A stretch of DNA of 64,000 bases from Nocardioides iriomotensis (GCF_004168035.1 NZ_SDPU01000012.1:109791-173790); one strand, 5' to 3'. Positions 8,263 through 17,661 are shown, numbered from the stretch's first letter. Numbers and translations: made by a program. The notes: a model not told the origin generated them from the letters alone.

Positions 8263-9348
8263 TCAGACGTTGAAGCGGAACTCCACGACGTCACCGTCCT
8301 GCATGACGTAGTCCTTGCCCTCCATGCGCACCTTGCCGGCGGACTTCGCGGCGGCCATCGTGCCGGCCTCGACGAGGTCGTCGAACGACACGATCTCGGC
8401 CTTGATGAAGCCGCGCTGGAAGTCGGTGTGGATCACGCCGGCCGCCTCGGGGGCGGTCGCGCCCTTGCTGATCGTCCAGGCGCGGGACTCCTTGGGCCCG
8501 GCGGTCAGGTACGTCTGCAGGCCGAGGGTGTCGAAGCCGACGCGGGCGAGCACGTCGAGGCCGGGCTCGTCGATGCCCATCTCCTCGAGCATCGCGCGGG
8601 CCTCGTCGTCGTCGCCGAGCTCGACGAGCTCCGACTCGAACTTCGCGTCGAGGAAGATCGCCTCGCTCGGTGCGACCAGGTCGCGCATCTTCTGCTTGAG
8701 CTCCTCGTCGCCGAGCTCGTCGGAGTCGCAGTTGAAGACGTAGATGTACGGCTTGGCGGTGAGCAGCGAGAGCTCGCGGATGACGTGCGGGTCGATCCGA
8801 CGACGGTCTGCCGCGATGATCGGCGTGCCGCCCTCAAGAAGCTCTTTGGCCTCCTTGGCGGCCTCGAGGACGGCGACGTTCTCCTTCTTCATCCGCGCCT
8901 CCTTCTCCAGGCGCGGGATCGCCTTGTCGACCGTCTGGAGGTCGGCGAGGATCATCTCGGTCTGGATCGTGGAGATGTCGTTGGCGGGGTTGACCTCGCC
9001 GTCGACGTGCGTGACGTCCTCGTCGCGGAACACCCGGGTCACCTGGCAGATCGCGGCGGACTCGCGGATGTGCGAGAGGAACTTGTTGCCGAGGCCCTCG
9101 CCCTCCGACGCACCGCGCACGATGCCGGCGATGTCGACGAACTCCACGGTCGCGGGCAGCACCCGCGCCGACTGGAAGATCTCCGCGAGCTTGCCGAGCC
9201 GGGGCTCGGGGACGCCGACCACCCCGACGTTCGGCTCGATCGTCGCGAACGGGTAGTTCGCCGCGAGCACGTCGTTCTTGGTCAGGGCGTTGAAGAGCGT
9301 CGACTTGCCCGCGTTGGGGAGACCGACGATGCCGATGGTGAGAGCCAC
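8263..9348 (-). CDS. ychF: YchF, Obg-family redox-regulated ATPase
   Basis: 361 aa, the usual length. Walker A is 'GLPNAGKST' (9-17). The chain continues through a switch region, a coiled-coil insertion and a C-terminal TGS domain. YchF is a ribosome-associated P-loop protein that prefers ATP to GTP and affects oxidative-stress responses. The GTG start is preceded by TAGAAT 8 nt upstream with no Shine-Dalgarno, so the mRNA is probably leaderless. It is the backbone counterpart of Rv1112. Confidence 0.95.
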   Translation of the reverse strand: MALTIGIVGLPNAGKSTLFNALTKNDVLAANYPFATIEPNVGVVGVPEPRLGKLAEIFQSARVLPATVEFVDIAGIVRGASEGEGLGNKFLSHIRESAAICQVTRVFRDEDVTHVDGEVNPANDISTIQTEMILADLQTVDKAIPRLEKEARMKKENVAVLEAAKEAKELLEGGTPIIAADRRRIDPHVIRELSLLTAKPYIYVFNCDSDELGDEELKQKMRDLVAPSEAIFLDAKFESELVELGDDDEARAMLEEMGIDEPGLDVLARVGFDTLGLQTYLTAGPKESRAWTISKGATAPEAAGVIHTDFQRGFIKAEIVSFDDLVEAGTMAAAKSAGKVRMEGKDYVMQDGDVVEFRFNV

Positions 9349-9356
9349 GGGCGGCG

Positions 9357-9362
9357 ATTCTA
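9357..9362 (-). promoter_or_regulatory. -10 box of ychF (leaderless)
   Basis: TAGAAT on the minus strand ending 8 nt before the GTG at 9348. No ribosome site fits between. Confidence 0.6.
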
Positions 9363-9386
9363 CGTTTCCGCTGAGACACTCCGGAC

Positions 9387-9983
9387 ATGACCTACGTCGC
9401 CAGCGCTCGTGCCGTCTCCGACCTGGTACGGCGGATCGCCCCGGACGCCTGGGACGGGCCGGGGCTGGGCGCGTGGTCGGTGCGCGACCTGGTGGGCCAC
9501 ACGAGCCGCTCGCTGGTGACCGTCATCGAGTACTTCGAGCGTCCCGTCGAGCACGAGGAGCTGGCCGACGCGGCCGACTACTACGTCGCAGCGGCCGCGA
9601 TGCTGGCCGTCGCGGACGGCAGCGTGGACGAGCGCGGCCGTGAGGCCGGACGCGCGCTCGGCGAGGACCCGGCCGCGCGCTTCGCCGAGCTGGTCGACCA
9701 GGCCGAGGCGGTCGCCGCCCGCACCGACCCGGACCTCGTCGTGCACACGATCTGCGGCGGGATGCGCGCGGCGGCGTACCTGCCGACGCGCACCTTCGAG
9801 CTCGTCGTGCACGGTCTCGACCTGTCCCGCGCCACGGGGCTGCCACTCGACCTCCCTCCCGGGGCGGTCGAGGAGGCCGTCACGCTCGCCGCGCGCGTCG
9901 CTGCACGCACCGGCAAGGCTCCGGACCTGCTCATGGCCCTGACCGGTCGTGAGTCGCTCGCCGCCGGCTTCTCGATCTTGTAG
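9387..9983 (+). CDS. Maleylpyruvate isomerase-family, mycothiol-dependent enzyme
   Basis: 198 aa. A DinB/MDMPI-type four-helix metal-binding fold is suggested by 'WSVRDLVGHTSRS' near the N-terminus and 'ELVVHGLDL' about 130 residues later; both His are typical ligands. These proteins use mycothiol as a thiol cofactor, consistent with mca in this window. The substrate is unknown; the family is broad and the name does not prove maleylpyruvate activity. It ends directly against the convergent helicase. Confidence 0.8.
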   Translation: MTYVASARAVSDLVRRIAPDAWDGPGLGAWSVRDLVGHTSRSLVTVIEYFERPVEHEELADAADYYVAAAAMLAVADGSVDERGREAGRALGEDPAARFAELVDQAEAVAARTDPDLVVHTICGGMRAAAYLPTRTFELVVHGLDLSRATGLPLDLPPGAVEEAVTLAARVAARTGKAPDLLMALTGRESLAAGFSIL

Positions 9984-12491
9984 CTACAGCAGCGCCAGCC
10001 GCACGTCGCGCAGCACCAGCTCGCCCTCGGCGTCGGAAGCCGCGAGGTCGACCGTCGCCGTGACGCGCCAGTCGTGGTTGCCCTCGGGGTCGTCGAGGAT
10101 CTGCGCGACGTCCCAGGTCAGCGTCGTCTCATCGACGACGAACAGGCCGGGTCCGCGCGCGTCCGGGCCGGTGCCGACGTCGGCGTGCTCGGCGAAGTAG
10201 TCGTCCAGCAGCTCCCACGCCTCCTCGCCGTCGAGCTCCACGAGCTCCTCGACCTGGCGCAGCGCGGCGAGCTCGACCCGCCGGAACAGCGCGTTGCGCA
10301 CGAGCACCGTGAACGCCCGCTTGTTGGCGGTGAGCAGCGAAGGCTCGGGCGGGCGCAGCGGGTCCTGCTGCACGGGTACGGCGGACGGGTCGGTGAGCTG
10401 CTCCCACTCGTCGAGCAGCGACGAGTCGGTCTGCCGCACGACGGCGCCGAGCCACTCGACCAGGTCGTCCAGCTCGTCGGTGCGCACCCGGTCGGGCACG
10501 GTCTGCCGCAGCGCGCGGTAGGCGTCGGACAGGTAGCGCAGCACCAGCCCCTCCGACCGCGACAGCCCGTAGGCGGCGACGTACTCCTGGAACGTCATCG
10601 CCTGCTCCCACATGTCGCGCACCACCGACTTCGGCGACACCGGCGTCTCCGCGATCCACGGGTGGGTCCGCGCGTACATCTCGAACGTCGCGGTCAGCAG
10701 CTCCTCGAGCGGCTTGGGCCAGGTGACGTCGTCGAGCAGCTCCATCCGCTCGTCGTACTCGACGCCGTCGGCCTTCATCTCCGCCACCGCCTCGCCGCGC
10801 GCCCTGAACTGCTGCGCGAGCAGCACCTGCCGCGGGTCGTCGAGGGTCGACTCGATGACGGACACGACGTCGAGGGCGTAGGTCGCCGCCTCGGGGTCGA
10901 GGGTGTCGAACGTCGCCAGCGCGTACGTCGACAGCGGCTGGTTGAGCGCGAGCCGGTCGCCGACGTCCTCGACGACCCGGCAGCCGTCCTCGCCGCCGGA
11001 CACCACGCCGGCCGTGATGAGCGACCGGTACTGCGCGACGGCCCGCCGCACCAGCCGCACCTGCGCGCGGCCGTCCTCGTGGTTGTCGCGCAGCAGGTGA
11101 TGCATCGAGGCGAACGCGTCGCCGTCGCGCTGCAGGACGTTGAGGAGCATCGCGTGCGTGACCCGCATCCGCGACACCAGCGCCTCGGGCTCGGCCGCGA
11201 CCAGCCGGTCGAAGGTGGCCTCGCTCCAGGTCACCTGCCCCTCGGGTGCCTTCTTGCGCTGCACCCGCTTGAGCTTCTTCGGGTCGTCGCCGGCCTTCTT
11301 CACCAGCCGGGCGTTCTCGACCACGTGGTCCGGCGCCTGCACGACGACGTGCCCGGCCGTGTCGTAGCCGGCCCGGCCCGCGCGCCCGGCGATCTGGTGG
11401 AACTCGCGGGCCTTGAGCACGCGCTGCCGCCGCCCGTCGTACTTCGTCAGCGCGGTCAGCACCACCGTCCGGATCGGCACGTTGATGCCCACCCCGAGCG
11501 TGTCGGTGCCGCAGATGACCTTGAGCAGCCCGGCCTGGGCGAGAGTCTCGACGAGCCGGCGGTACTTCGGCAGCATCCCGGCGTGGTGCACGCCGATGCC
11601 GTGCTTGACCAGCCGCGACAGGGTCTTGCCGAACCCGGTGCCGAACCGGAACGCGCCGATCAGCTCGGCGATCCGGTCCCGCTCCTCCCGCGTCGCGACG
11701 TTCACCGAGGTCAGCGCCTGCGCGCGCTCCAGCGCCGCCGCCTGGGTGAAGTGCACGACGTACACCGGCGCCTGGTTCGTCGTCAGCAGCTCCTCGAGCG
11801 TCTCGTGCAGCGGCGTCTCGGCCCACTCGTAGCTCAGCGGCACCGGCCGCTCCATCGACGAGACGACCGCGGTGTCCCGTCCGGTACGGCGGGTCAGGTC
11901 GTCGCGGAAGAACGCCACGTCGCCGAGCGTCGCGGACATGAGCAGGAACTGCGCCTGCGGCAGCTCGATCAGCGGCACCTGCCACGCCCAGCCGCGGTCG
12001 GGCTCGGCGTAGAAGTGGAACTCGTCCATCACCACCTGCCCGACGTCGGCGGCGCGGCCCTCGCGCAGCGCGAGGTTCGCGAGGATCTCGGCGGTGCAGC
12101 AGATGACCGGGGCGTCGCGGTTGACCGAGGCGTCGCCGGTCAGCATCCCGACGTTCTCGGGACCGAACACGTCGCAGAGCGCGAAGAACTTCTCGCTCAC
12201 CAGCGCCTTGATCGGCGCGGTGTAGAAAGTGCGATCGCCCCGGGCCAGCGCGGTCGCGTGCGCGGCGAGCGCGACCAGGCTCTTCCCGGACCCGGTGGGC
12301 GTCGACAGGATCACGTTGCTGCCGGTCAGGACCTCCAGGAAGGCCTCGTCCTGCGCGGGGTAGAGCGTGATGCCCTGGTCGGCGGCCCAGCCGGTGACGG
12401 CGTCGTAGACCGCGTCGGTGTCGAGGTCGGCGTCGAGGTGGGGGGCATCGCCGTCGACGGGCGGGCGCGGCAGCAGGTCGGTGAGGGACAT
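9984..12491 (-). CDS. DEAD/DEAH-box helicase with DUF3516 C-terminus
   Basis: 835-aa Ski2/Mtr4-like superfamily 2 helicase. Walker A 'TPTGSGKS' at 64-71, a DExH-type 'DEFHF', 'SAT' and the motif VI segment 'HQIAGRAGRAG' complete two RecA domains in the first half. The second half is the actinobacterial DUF3516 region. It probably unwinds structured RNA; the precise substrate is not known to me. It is convergent with the preceding gene with no gap. Confidence 0.9.
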   Translation of the reverse strand: MSLTDLLPRPPVDGDAPHLDADLDTDAVYDAVTGWAADQGITLYPAQDEAFLEVLTGSNVILSTPTGSGKSLVALAAHATALARGDRTFYTAPIKALVSEKFFALCDVFGPENVGMLTGDASVNRDAPVICCTAEILANLALREGRAADVGQVVMDEFHFYAEPDRGWAWQVPLIELPQAQFLLMSATLGDVAFFRDDLTRRTGRDTAVVSSMERPVPLSYEWAETPLHETLEELLTTNQAPVYVVHFTQAAALERAQALTSVNVATREERDRIAELIGAFRFGTGFGKTLSRLVKHGIGVHHAGMLPKYRRLVETLAQAGLLKVICGTDTLGVGINVPIRTVVLTALTKYDGRRQRVLKAREFHQIAGRAGRAGYDTAGHVVVQAPDHVVENARLVKKAGDDPKKLKRVQRKKAPEGQVTWSEATFDRLVAAEPEALVSRMRVTHAMLLNVLQRDGDAFASMHHLLRDNHEDGRAQVRLVRRAVAQYRSLITAGVVSGGEDGCRVVEDVGDRLALNQPLSTYALATFDTLDPEAATYALDVVSVIESTLDDPRQVLLAQQFRARGEAVAEMKADGVEYDERMELLDDVTWPKPLEELLTATFEMYARTHPWIAETPVSPKSVVRDMWEQAMTFQEYVAAYGLSRSEGLVLRYLSDAYRALRQTVPDRVRTDELDDLVEWLGAVVRQTDSSLLDEWEQLTDPSAVPVQQDPLRPPEPSLLTANKRAFTVLVRNALFRRVELAALRQVEELVELDGEEAWELLDDYFAEHADVGTGPDARGPGLFVVDETTLTWDVAQILDDPEGNHDWRVTATVDLAASDAEGELVLRDVRLALL

Positions 12492-12579
12492 GAGGCGCCC
12501 ATCGTCCCCGATGCGCGCCAGGGACGGACGCGGCGACCCCTGACGGGTGCCAGCCGAGGGGCCGCCGTCGCTGCCGTTC

Positions 12580-13026
12580 CTACTTCTTCTGCGAGGTGGT
12601 CAGCTTCTCGGGCAGCAGCCCGAGCTGGGCCATCATGGACCCCGTGTCGAAGTAGCTGCGCTGCCGCGCGATGAGCCCGTCGCGGAACTCGATCACGTCG
12701 CACAGCTTCAGGGTCATCGACCGGCCGGTCGCCGGGATGTCGCCCATGGACGTGGCGAGGGTCCCGGTGTGCGTGCCCTGCCCGGTGAACTCCACGACGA
12801 CGGTGTCGCCGTCGCCGTGCACCCGGTCGACGGCCACCCGGCCGTCCGGGAAGCCGGTCGCCCAGTTCTCGTTGTACTTCCGCACGCCGTCCTTGCCCCG
12901 GAACACGTCGCCGGTGCCGACGATCGTCAGCTCGGCGTCGTCCGCGGCGTACTGGACGATCTCGTCGAACGCGCGCTCGTTCCAGCCGTCGTACAGCCGC
13001 CGAGCGATGGAAACGTTGTCTGCCAT
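12580..13026 (-). CDS. SnoaL/NTF2-like protein (ester cyclase family)
   Basis: 148 aa, single SnoaL-like cone fold: an N-terminal helix 'VSIARRLYDGWNERAFDEI', then strands ending in 'VIEFRDGLIARQRSYFD'. I chose ATG at 13026, preceded by GGAGG. Family members include polyketide cyclases, delta-isomerases and epoxide hydrolases, so the reaction cannot be assigned. No biosynthetic cluster surrounds it. Confidence 0.8.
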   Translation of the reverse strand: MADNVSIARRLYDGWNERAFDEIVQYAADDAELTIVGTGDVFRGKDGVRKYNENWATGFPDGRVAVDRVHGDGDTVVVEFTGQGTHTGTLATSMGDIPATGRSMTLKLCDVIEFRDGLIARQRSYFDTGSMMAQLGLLPEKLTTSQKK

Positions 13027-13150
13027 GCGAGCCTCCGCTCCGGCACCCGCCACCCACGAACCTAGGGGTCGGTCTGGTCCACGGCCATAGCGTGTTTGGG
13101 CCCTTGCCCCGGCGGAAACTCTCCCGGCACCGAGGCGAAGGAGGTGGGCC

Positions 13151-13375
13151 GTGTTCCCGTCCCGCTTCATGCCGTGCCCCGAGTGCGGCGGGTCCGTCGA
13201 GCGCGCCGAGCAGGAGAGCCACGCCTGCGACCCCGAGCGTCGCCTCGACTTCCGGATGTTCCTGCTGCGCGAGGAGATCCTCTCGTTCGAGCGGCAGTTC
13301 CACGAGTTCGCCGACACCCGCGACGGCCGCTTCGAGACCTGGGTCGCGTCCCGGACCGTCCGCGGCCGCCCCTGA
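13151..13375 (+). CDS. Small Zn-ribbon-like protein of unknown function
   Basis: 74 aa, GTG start after a strong GGAGGTG ribosome site. 'CPECGG' near residue 9 followed by 'HACD' suggests a small zinc-binding knuckle (CxxC...HxC). The rest is a charged amphipathic helix. It lies 22 nt upstream of exonuclease III but the latter has its own -10 box. I do not recognise the family. Confidence 0.65.
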   Translation: MFPSRFMPCPECGGSVERAEQESHACDPERRLDFRMFLLREEILSFERQFHEFADTRDGRFETWVASRTVRGRP

Positions 13376-13385
13376 GCACCGTCCC

Positions 13386-13391
13386 TACAGT
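13386..13391 (+). promoter_or_regulatory. -10 box of exonuclease III (leaderless)
   Basis: TACAGT followed by 6 nt and the GTG at 13398. No Shine-Dalgarno is present. Confidence 0.6.
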
Positions 13392-13397
13392 GACCAC

Positions 13398-14174
13398 GTG
13401 CGTATCGCCACGTGGAACGTCAACTCCGTCCGCTCCCGCATCAGCCGCGTCGAGGCGCTCGTCGAGCGCCACGACATCGACGTGCTCGCCCTCCAGGAGA
13501 CCAAGGCCCGCGACGACCAGTGGCCACTGATGGGGCTGCAGGCGATGGGGTACGACGTCGCCACGCTCGGCTTCAACCAGTGGAACGGTGTCGCCCTGGT
13601 GTCACGCGTCGGGCTCGAGGACGTCCAGCGCGGCTTCTCCGGGATGCCCCAGTGGGGTGAGCCGCTCGCCGACGAGGCGCGCGCGATCGGCGCCACCTGC
13701 GGCGGCGTCCGCGTCTGGTCGCTCTACGTCCCCAACGGCCGCAAGATCGACGACCCGCACTACGTCTACAAGCTCGACTGGCTGGCCCGGCTACGCGACG
13801 CCGCGAAGCCCTGGCTCGACGCCGACACCGCCCTGGTCGGCGACTGGAACATCGCGCCGCTCGACGAGGACGTCTTCGACATGGCGGCGTACGCCAAGGA
13901 CACCCACGTCACGCCGCCCGAGCGGGCCGCCTTCAAGGCCTTCCTCGACGACGGGTACGTCGACGTGGTCCGTCCGCACACGCCGGGCCCGGGGGTCTTC
14001 ACGTACTGGGACTACTACCGCCAGCGCTTCGAGCGGAACCGCGGCATGCGCATCGACTTCGTCCTCGGCTCGCCGTCGCTCGCCGGCCGGGTCACCACCG
14101 CCTTCATCGACCGCGACGAGCGGGCCGGCCAGGGCGCGAGCGACCACGCCCCGGTGGTCGTCGACCTGGACTGA
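13398..14174 (+). CDS. xth: Exodeoxyribonuclease III / AP endonuclease
   Basis: 258 aa, EEP (endonuclease/exonuclease/phosphatase) fold. Motifs in order: 'ATWNVNSVRSR', 'LALQETK' with the metal-binding Glu, 'LVGDWNIAP', and the C-terminal 'SDHAPVVVDL' with catalytic Asp-His. It repairs abasic sites and 3'-blocked ends. I prefer GTG at 13398 because the family conserved start begins there and a leaderless -10 lies just before it; the longer upstream reading is out of register with any family sequence. Confidence 0.92.
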   Translation: MRIATWNVNSVRSRISRVEALVERHDIDVLALQETKARDDQWPLMGLQAMGYDVATLGFNQWNGVALVSRVGLEDVQRGFSGMPQWGEPLADEARAIGATCGGVRVWSLYVPNGRKIDDPHYVYKLDWLARLRDAAKPWLDADTALVGDWNIAPLDEDVFDMAAYAKDTHVTPPERAAFKAFLDDGYVDVVRPHTPGPGVFTYWDYYRQRFERNRGMRIDFVLGSPSLAGRVTTAFIDRDERAGQGASDHAPVVVDLD

Positions 14175-14223
14175 CCGAGCGCCGCTCCCCGATCCTGTCG
14201 GCGGCCTCCGCCATCCTCGGGGC

Positions 14224-15402
14224 ATGGATCTCGGTACGACGCTCTCGCTCCTCGTCACGCTGCTCGTCGGCGTCGCGATCGGCACCGGCGTGGGCTGGCT
14301 CCTCGCCCGCACCCGCGCCACCGGGCACGACGCCGCCATCGCCCGGCGCGAGATCGAGTCGCGTGCCGCCGACCACGCCGTGGTCCGCGAGGGGCTCGAC
14401 CGGCTCCACGACCGCATGCGCGACCTCGAGCACCACCGCGTCTCGTGGCAGAGCCAGCTCAAGCAGCAGGTCGACGAGATGCGGCTCTCCACCGAGTCGC
14501 TGCGCCGCGAGACGTCGACCCTCACGACCGCCTTGCGGCGGCCCCAGGTCCGCGGCCGCTGGGGCGAGCTGCACCTCCGCCGCGCCGTCGAGCTCGCCGG
14601 CCTGGTCGCGCGCTGCGACTTCGACGAGCAGGTCTCCGTGCGCCACGACCCTTCGACAGGCTCAGGACACGGCGAGGCCGCCCTCCGGCCCGACATGGTG
14701 GTCCACCTCGCCGGCGGCAAGCAGGTCGTCGTCGACGCCAAGGTGCCGCTCGACGCCTTCCTCGACGCCACCTCGGCCGACGACGAGGAGGAGCACCTCG
14801 CCCACCTGCGCCGGCACGCCCGCCAGCTGCGCCAGCACGTCGACACGCTCGGCGGCAAGGCCTACTGGCGCGGCCTCCGGGCGACGCCCGAGTTCGTCGT
14901 GCTCTTCGTGCCCGGGGAGTCGTTCCTCTCGGCCGCGCTCGAGGCCGACCCCACGCTGATCGAGCACGCCGCCTCGCGCCAGGTGGTGCTGGCCACCCCG
15001 ACCACGCTCATCGCCCTGCTCCGCACCATCGCCCACGCCTGGACGCAGGAGGTCCTCGCCGACCGGGTGCACGACATCCACGTGCTCGGCCGCGAGCTGC
15101 ACGAGCGGCTCGCCACCATGGGCGACCACCTCGACAAGGTCGGCCGCGGGCTCACCGCCGCCGTCGCCGCCTACAACCGCGCGATCGGCTCGCTGGAGTC
15201 GCGCGTGCTCGTGTCGGCCCGGCGCTTCACCGACCTGGAGGTCACCCCCGACGCACTCCCCGCTCCCGAGCCGGTCACCGACGCCCCGCGCCAGCTCAGC
15301 GCGGCCGAGCTGCTCGACGCCGTCGCGGAGCCACGACCCGAGCTGCCCGACGCCGCCGACGAGGGGCCGCGGGGCGACAGCACCCCCCGACGCACCGCAT
15401 GA
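14224..15402 (+). CDS. rmuC: DNA recombination protein RmuC
   Basis: 392 aa. An N-terminal membrane anchor (about 7-28) is followed by a coiled coil and the RmuC nuclease-like core: 'RGRWGELHLRRAVELAG', 'VVDAKVPLDAFLDA', 'ATPEFVVLFVPGESF', 'LATPTTLIALLRTIAHAW'. It limits inversions at short inverted repeats. Residues 143-148 (PSTGSG) are encoded by a copy of a dispersed 18-bp repeat, a likely in-frame insertion in a surface loop. The C-terminus is a disordered acidic tail. Confidence 0.92.
   Translation: MDLGTTLSLLVTLLVGVAIGTGVGWLLARTRATGHDAAIARREIESRAADHAVVREGLDRLHDRMRDLEHHRVSWQSQLKQQVDEMRLSTESLRRETSTLTTALRRPQVRGRWGELHLRRAVELAGLVARCDFDEQVSVRHDPSTGSGHGEAALRPDMVVHLAGGKQVVVDAKVPLDAFLDATSADDEEEHLAHLRRHARQLRQHVDTLGGKAYWRGLRATPEFVVLFVPGESFLSAALEADPTLIEHAASRQVVLATPTTLIALLRTIAHAWTQEVLADRVHDIHVLGRELHERLATMGDHLDKVGRGLTAAVAAYNRAIGSLESRVLVSARRFTDLEVTPDALPAPEPVTDAPRQLSAAELLDAVAEPRPELPDAADEGPRGDSTPRRTA
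14650..14667. repeat. REP-like dispersed repeat half-site inside rmuC
   Basis: CCTTCGACAGGCTCAGGA. From memory this string (and its complement CCTGAGCCTGTCGAAGG) recurs hundreds of times in many actinobacterial and proteobacterial genomes, usually between genes. Here a single half-copy is in frame within rmuC. I found no second copy in this window. Confidence 0.6.
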
Positions 15403-15443
15403 GTCCCCCGGCGCGTCGCCACGACCGAGGACGCGCAGGGCCC

Positions 15444-15449
15444 TACCGT
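15444..15449 (+). promoter_or_regulatory. -10 box of the DUF6542 gene (leaderless)
   Basis: TACCGT followed by 7 nt and GTG at 15457. The box overlaps an earlier GTG (15448), arguing for the later start. Confidence 0.5.
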
Positions 15450-15456
15450 GGGCTGC

Positions 15457-15981
15457 GTGAGCAGCACGCGCACCGCTCGGAGGAGGACCCTCTGGGAGGA
15501 AGGGCGCCACCCTGGTCGCCTGATCCGCACGGTCACCGCCGCCGTGCTGCTCGTCGTCGCCCTCGTCGAGGCGACCGCGCTCGACTCGCTCGGCTGGATC
15601 TTCGACCTCACGTTCGTGGCGGTCTGCGTGGCGGCCGCACTGCTCGTCCGCCCGCGGGACTTCTTCGTCGTCGGGGTGCTCCCGCCGTTGAGCATGCTGG
15701 TGATCGTCGCGGTCCTCGCCGCGTTCGACCGCACGGCGGTGGCCGACCCGGGCGACGGCTTCGCGCAGGCGACCGTGTCCGGCCTGGCGCACCACGCGGG
15801 CGCGCTGGTCGTGGGCTACATCCTCACCCTGGGCCTGCTCGCGCTCCGCCAGGTCGCGCTCAAGAACGCCGGCGCGATCCGGCACGGCGCCCGCCCGCAC
15901 GCACACGCACCGGCGGCCGACGGTCCCGCGACCGTGCCGCAGCAGCGTCGCGCGTCCGAGTCCGCGCGCCGGGTCGGCTGA
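15457..15981 (+). CDS. DUF6542-type integral membrane protein
   Basis: 174 aa from GTG 15457 (177 aa if 15448 is used). It has a basic N-terminus, four predicted membrane helices between about residues 22 and 130, and a disordered C-tail. Position near ispH and ychF matches the Rv1111c-type protein of mycobacteria. Function unknown. It is convergent with the DEAD-box helicase, 12 nt away. Confidence 0.72.
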   Translation: MSSTRTARRRTLWEEGRHPGRLIRTVTAAVLLVVALVEATALDSLGWIFDLTFVAVCVAAALLVRPRDFFVVGVLPPLSMLVIVAVLAAFDRTAVADPGDGFAQATVSGLAHHAGALVVGYILTLGLLALRQVALKNAGAIRHGARPHAHAPAADGPATVPQQRRASESARRVG

Positions 15982-15993
15982 CCGACCCTCCGC

Positions 15994-17466
15994 TCAGCGC
16001 CCGCGGGTGCTCGACGAGAACGACGCCGCGCTGTGGCTGCGTCCCGACGACGCGGGACGCTTGCGCCCCTCCGAGCGTCCGCTGCCACTGGGCTTGCCCC
16101 CGCCGGTCGTCCCGGTGGTCCCGGTCTTCGCCGTCGTCCCGCGACCGGACGAGCCGCCGCGTCGCCGCCGCTGACCGCCGCGGCCGGTGGGCTTGGCGCC
16201 GCCGGCCGGCGTGCCACCGTTCGAGCGGCCGCCGGAGGGTGCCGGCCTCTCGGTGGGCGCGACGAAGCTGCGCTCCCCCGGTGCGATGTCCTGGAGCACG
16301 GCGTGCCCGACCGACACCCGGGTGATGGTCGGCTTGATGCCGGCCTTGCGGGTCAGCGCCCGGACGTCGGAGACCTGGGCGTCGAGCATCATCGTGACGA
16401 CGGTGCCGGAGGCTCCGGCACGCGCCGTACGACCGGAGCGGTGCAGGTAGGCCTTGTGCTCGACCGGCGGGTCGGCGTGGACGACGAGGCCGACGTCGTC
16501 GACGTGGATCCCGCGCGCGGCGATGTCCGTCGCGACGAGGGTCGTCGCCCGCCCGGAGGAGAACGCCTCGAGGTTGCGGGTGCGCGCGCCCTGGGAGAGG
16601 TTCCCGTGCAGCTCGATGGCGGGGACGCCCCGGCTGTTGAGCTGGCGGGCCAGCGCCTTGGCGCCGTGCTTCGTCCGGGTGAACAGCACGGTGCGGCCGG
16701 GCGCGGCTGCGAGGTCGGTGATCACGTCGAGGCGGGCGGTCTTGTCGACGTGCAGGACGTGGTGGGTCATCGTGCCCACCGGCGAGCGGTCGGAGTCGAC
16801 GCTGTGCACGACCGGGTCGTGCAGGTAGCGCTTCACCAGCACGTCGACGCCGGAGTCGAGCGTGGCCGAGAACAGCATCCGCTGGCCGCCGTCGGGGGTG
16901 CGGTCGAGGATCCGCTTGACGCCCGGCAGGAACCCGAGGTCGGCCATGTGGTCGGCCTCGTCGAGCACGGTGACCTCGACGGAGCCGAGGTCGACGTGGC
17001 CGGAGCGCATGAGGTCCTCCAGCCGGCCAGGGCAGGCGAGCACGACGTCGACGCCCTGGCGCAGCGCCTGGACCTGACGGTTGGCCTTGACACCGCCGAA
17101 GACGGTGGTCGACCGGAGCCCGAGCGCGTCCGCGAGCGGCGCCAGTGAGGCCTCGATCTGGGTGACCAGCTCGCGGGTCGGGGCGAGGACCAGCGCGCGC
17201 GGCCGGCCGGGGCGGGTACGCCGGGGACTGCCGGCGAGGCGGCTCAGCAGCGGGAGCACGAACGCGTAGGTCTTGCCCGAGCCGGTCCGCCCCCGTCCGA
17301 GGACGTCACGTCCGGCGAGCGAGTCCGGCAGGGTGGCGCTCTGGATCGGGAACGGCGAGACCAGCCCGGCGTCGGTGAGGGCCGCGAGCAGCGGGGCGGG
17401 CAGGTCGAAGTCGCCGAAGGTCGGCGTGGCGGTGGGTGCAGGGACAGAGGGGCGGCGATCCGCCAT
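15994..17466 (-). CDS. DEAD-box ATP-dependent RNA helicase
   Basis: 490 aa. Q-motif region 'PFPIQSATLPDSL', Walker A 'GRTGSGKT', motif Ib, 'VLDEADHMADLGF', 'SATL', and 'HRSGRTARAG' near residue 345 give the full DEAD core. The last ~90 residues are a Gly/Arg/Ser/Thr-rich, RGG-like disordered tail that likely binds RNA. Probably acts in ribosome assembly or mRNA turnover at low temperature, as RhlE/CshA/DeaD relatives do. Confidence 0.92.
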   Translation of the reverse strand: MADRRPSVPAPTATPTFGDFDLPAPLLAALTDAGLVSPFPIQSATLPDSLAGRDVLGRGRTGSGKTYAFVLPLLSRLAGSPRRTRPGRPRALVLAPTRELVTQIEASLAPLADALGLRSTTVFGGVKANRQVQALRQGVDVVLACPGRLEDLMRSGHVDLGSVEVTVLDEADHMADLGFLPGVKRILDRTPDGGQRMLFSATLDSGVDVLVKRYLHDPVVHSVDSDRSPVGTMTHHVLHVDKTARLDVITDLAAAPGRTVLFTRTKHGAKALARQLNSRGVPAIELHGNLSQGARTRNLEAFSSGRATTLVATDIAARGIHVDDVGLVVHADPPVEHKAYLHRSGRTARAGASGTVVTMMLDAQVSDVRALTRKAGIKPTITRVSVGHAVLQDIAPGERSFVAPTERPAPSGGRSNGGTPAGGAKPTGRGGQRRRRGGSSGRGTTAKTGTTGTTGGGKPSGSGRSEGRKRPASSGRSHSAASFSSSTRGR

Positions 17467-17621
17467 GGGGTGGCTCCGGTGCTAGAGAGGTCGGTCGTCC
17501 TGCCCGGCGCGGGATCGGTGCCCGCGGCGCTCGGTGGATGACGCGTCGAGAAGCGACCCGAGGCAGAACTGACGGGGCCGCTACCCCCACCCTACGGGGA
17601 CTACGACGTCTGCGGGCCGTC

Positions 17622-17640
17622 ACGGGACGGTGAGTCCCGT
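17622..17640 (-). terminator. Hairpin downstream of ispH
   Basis: ACGGGAC and GTCCCGT arms with a 5-nt loop, 22 nt beyond the ispH stop. No long U tract follows, which is normal in high-GC actinobacteria. Confidence 0.45.
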
Positions 17641-17661
17641 CACCCGCGCAGCGGCCTGGGC

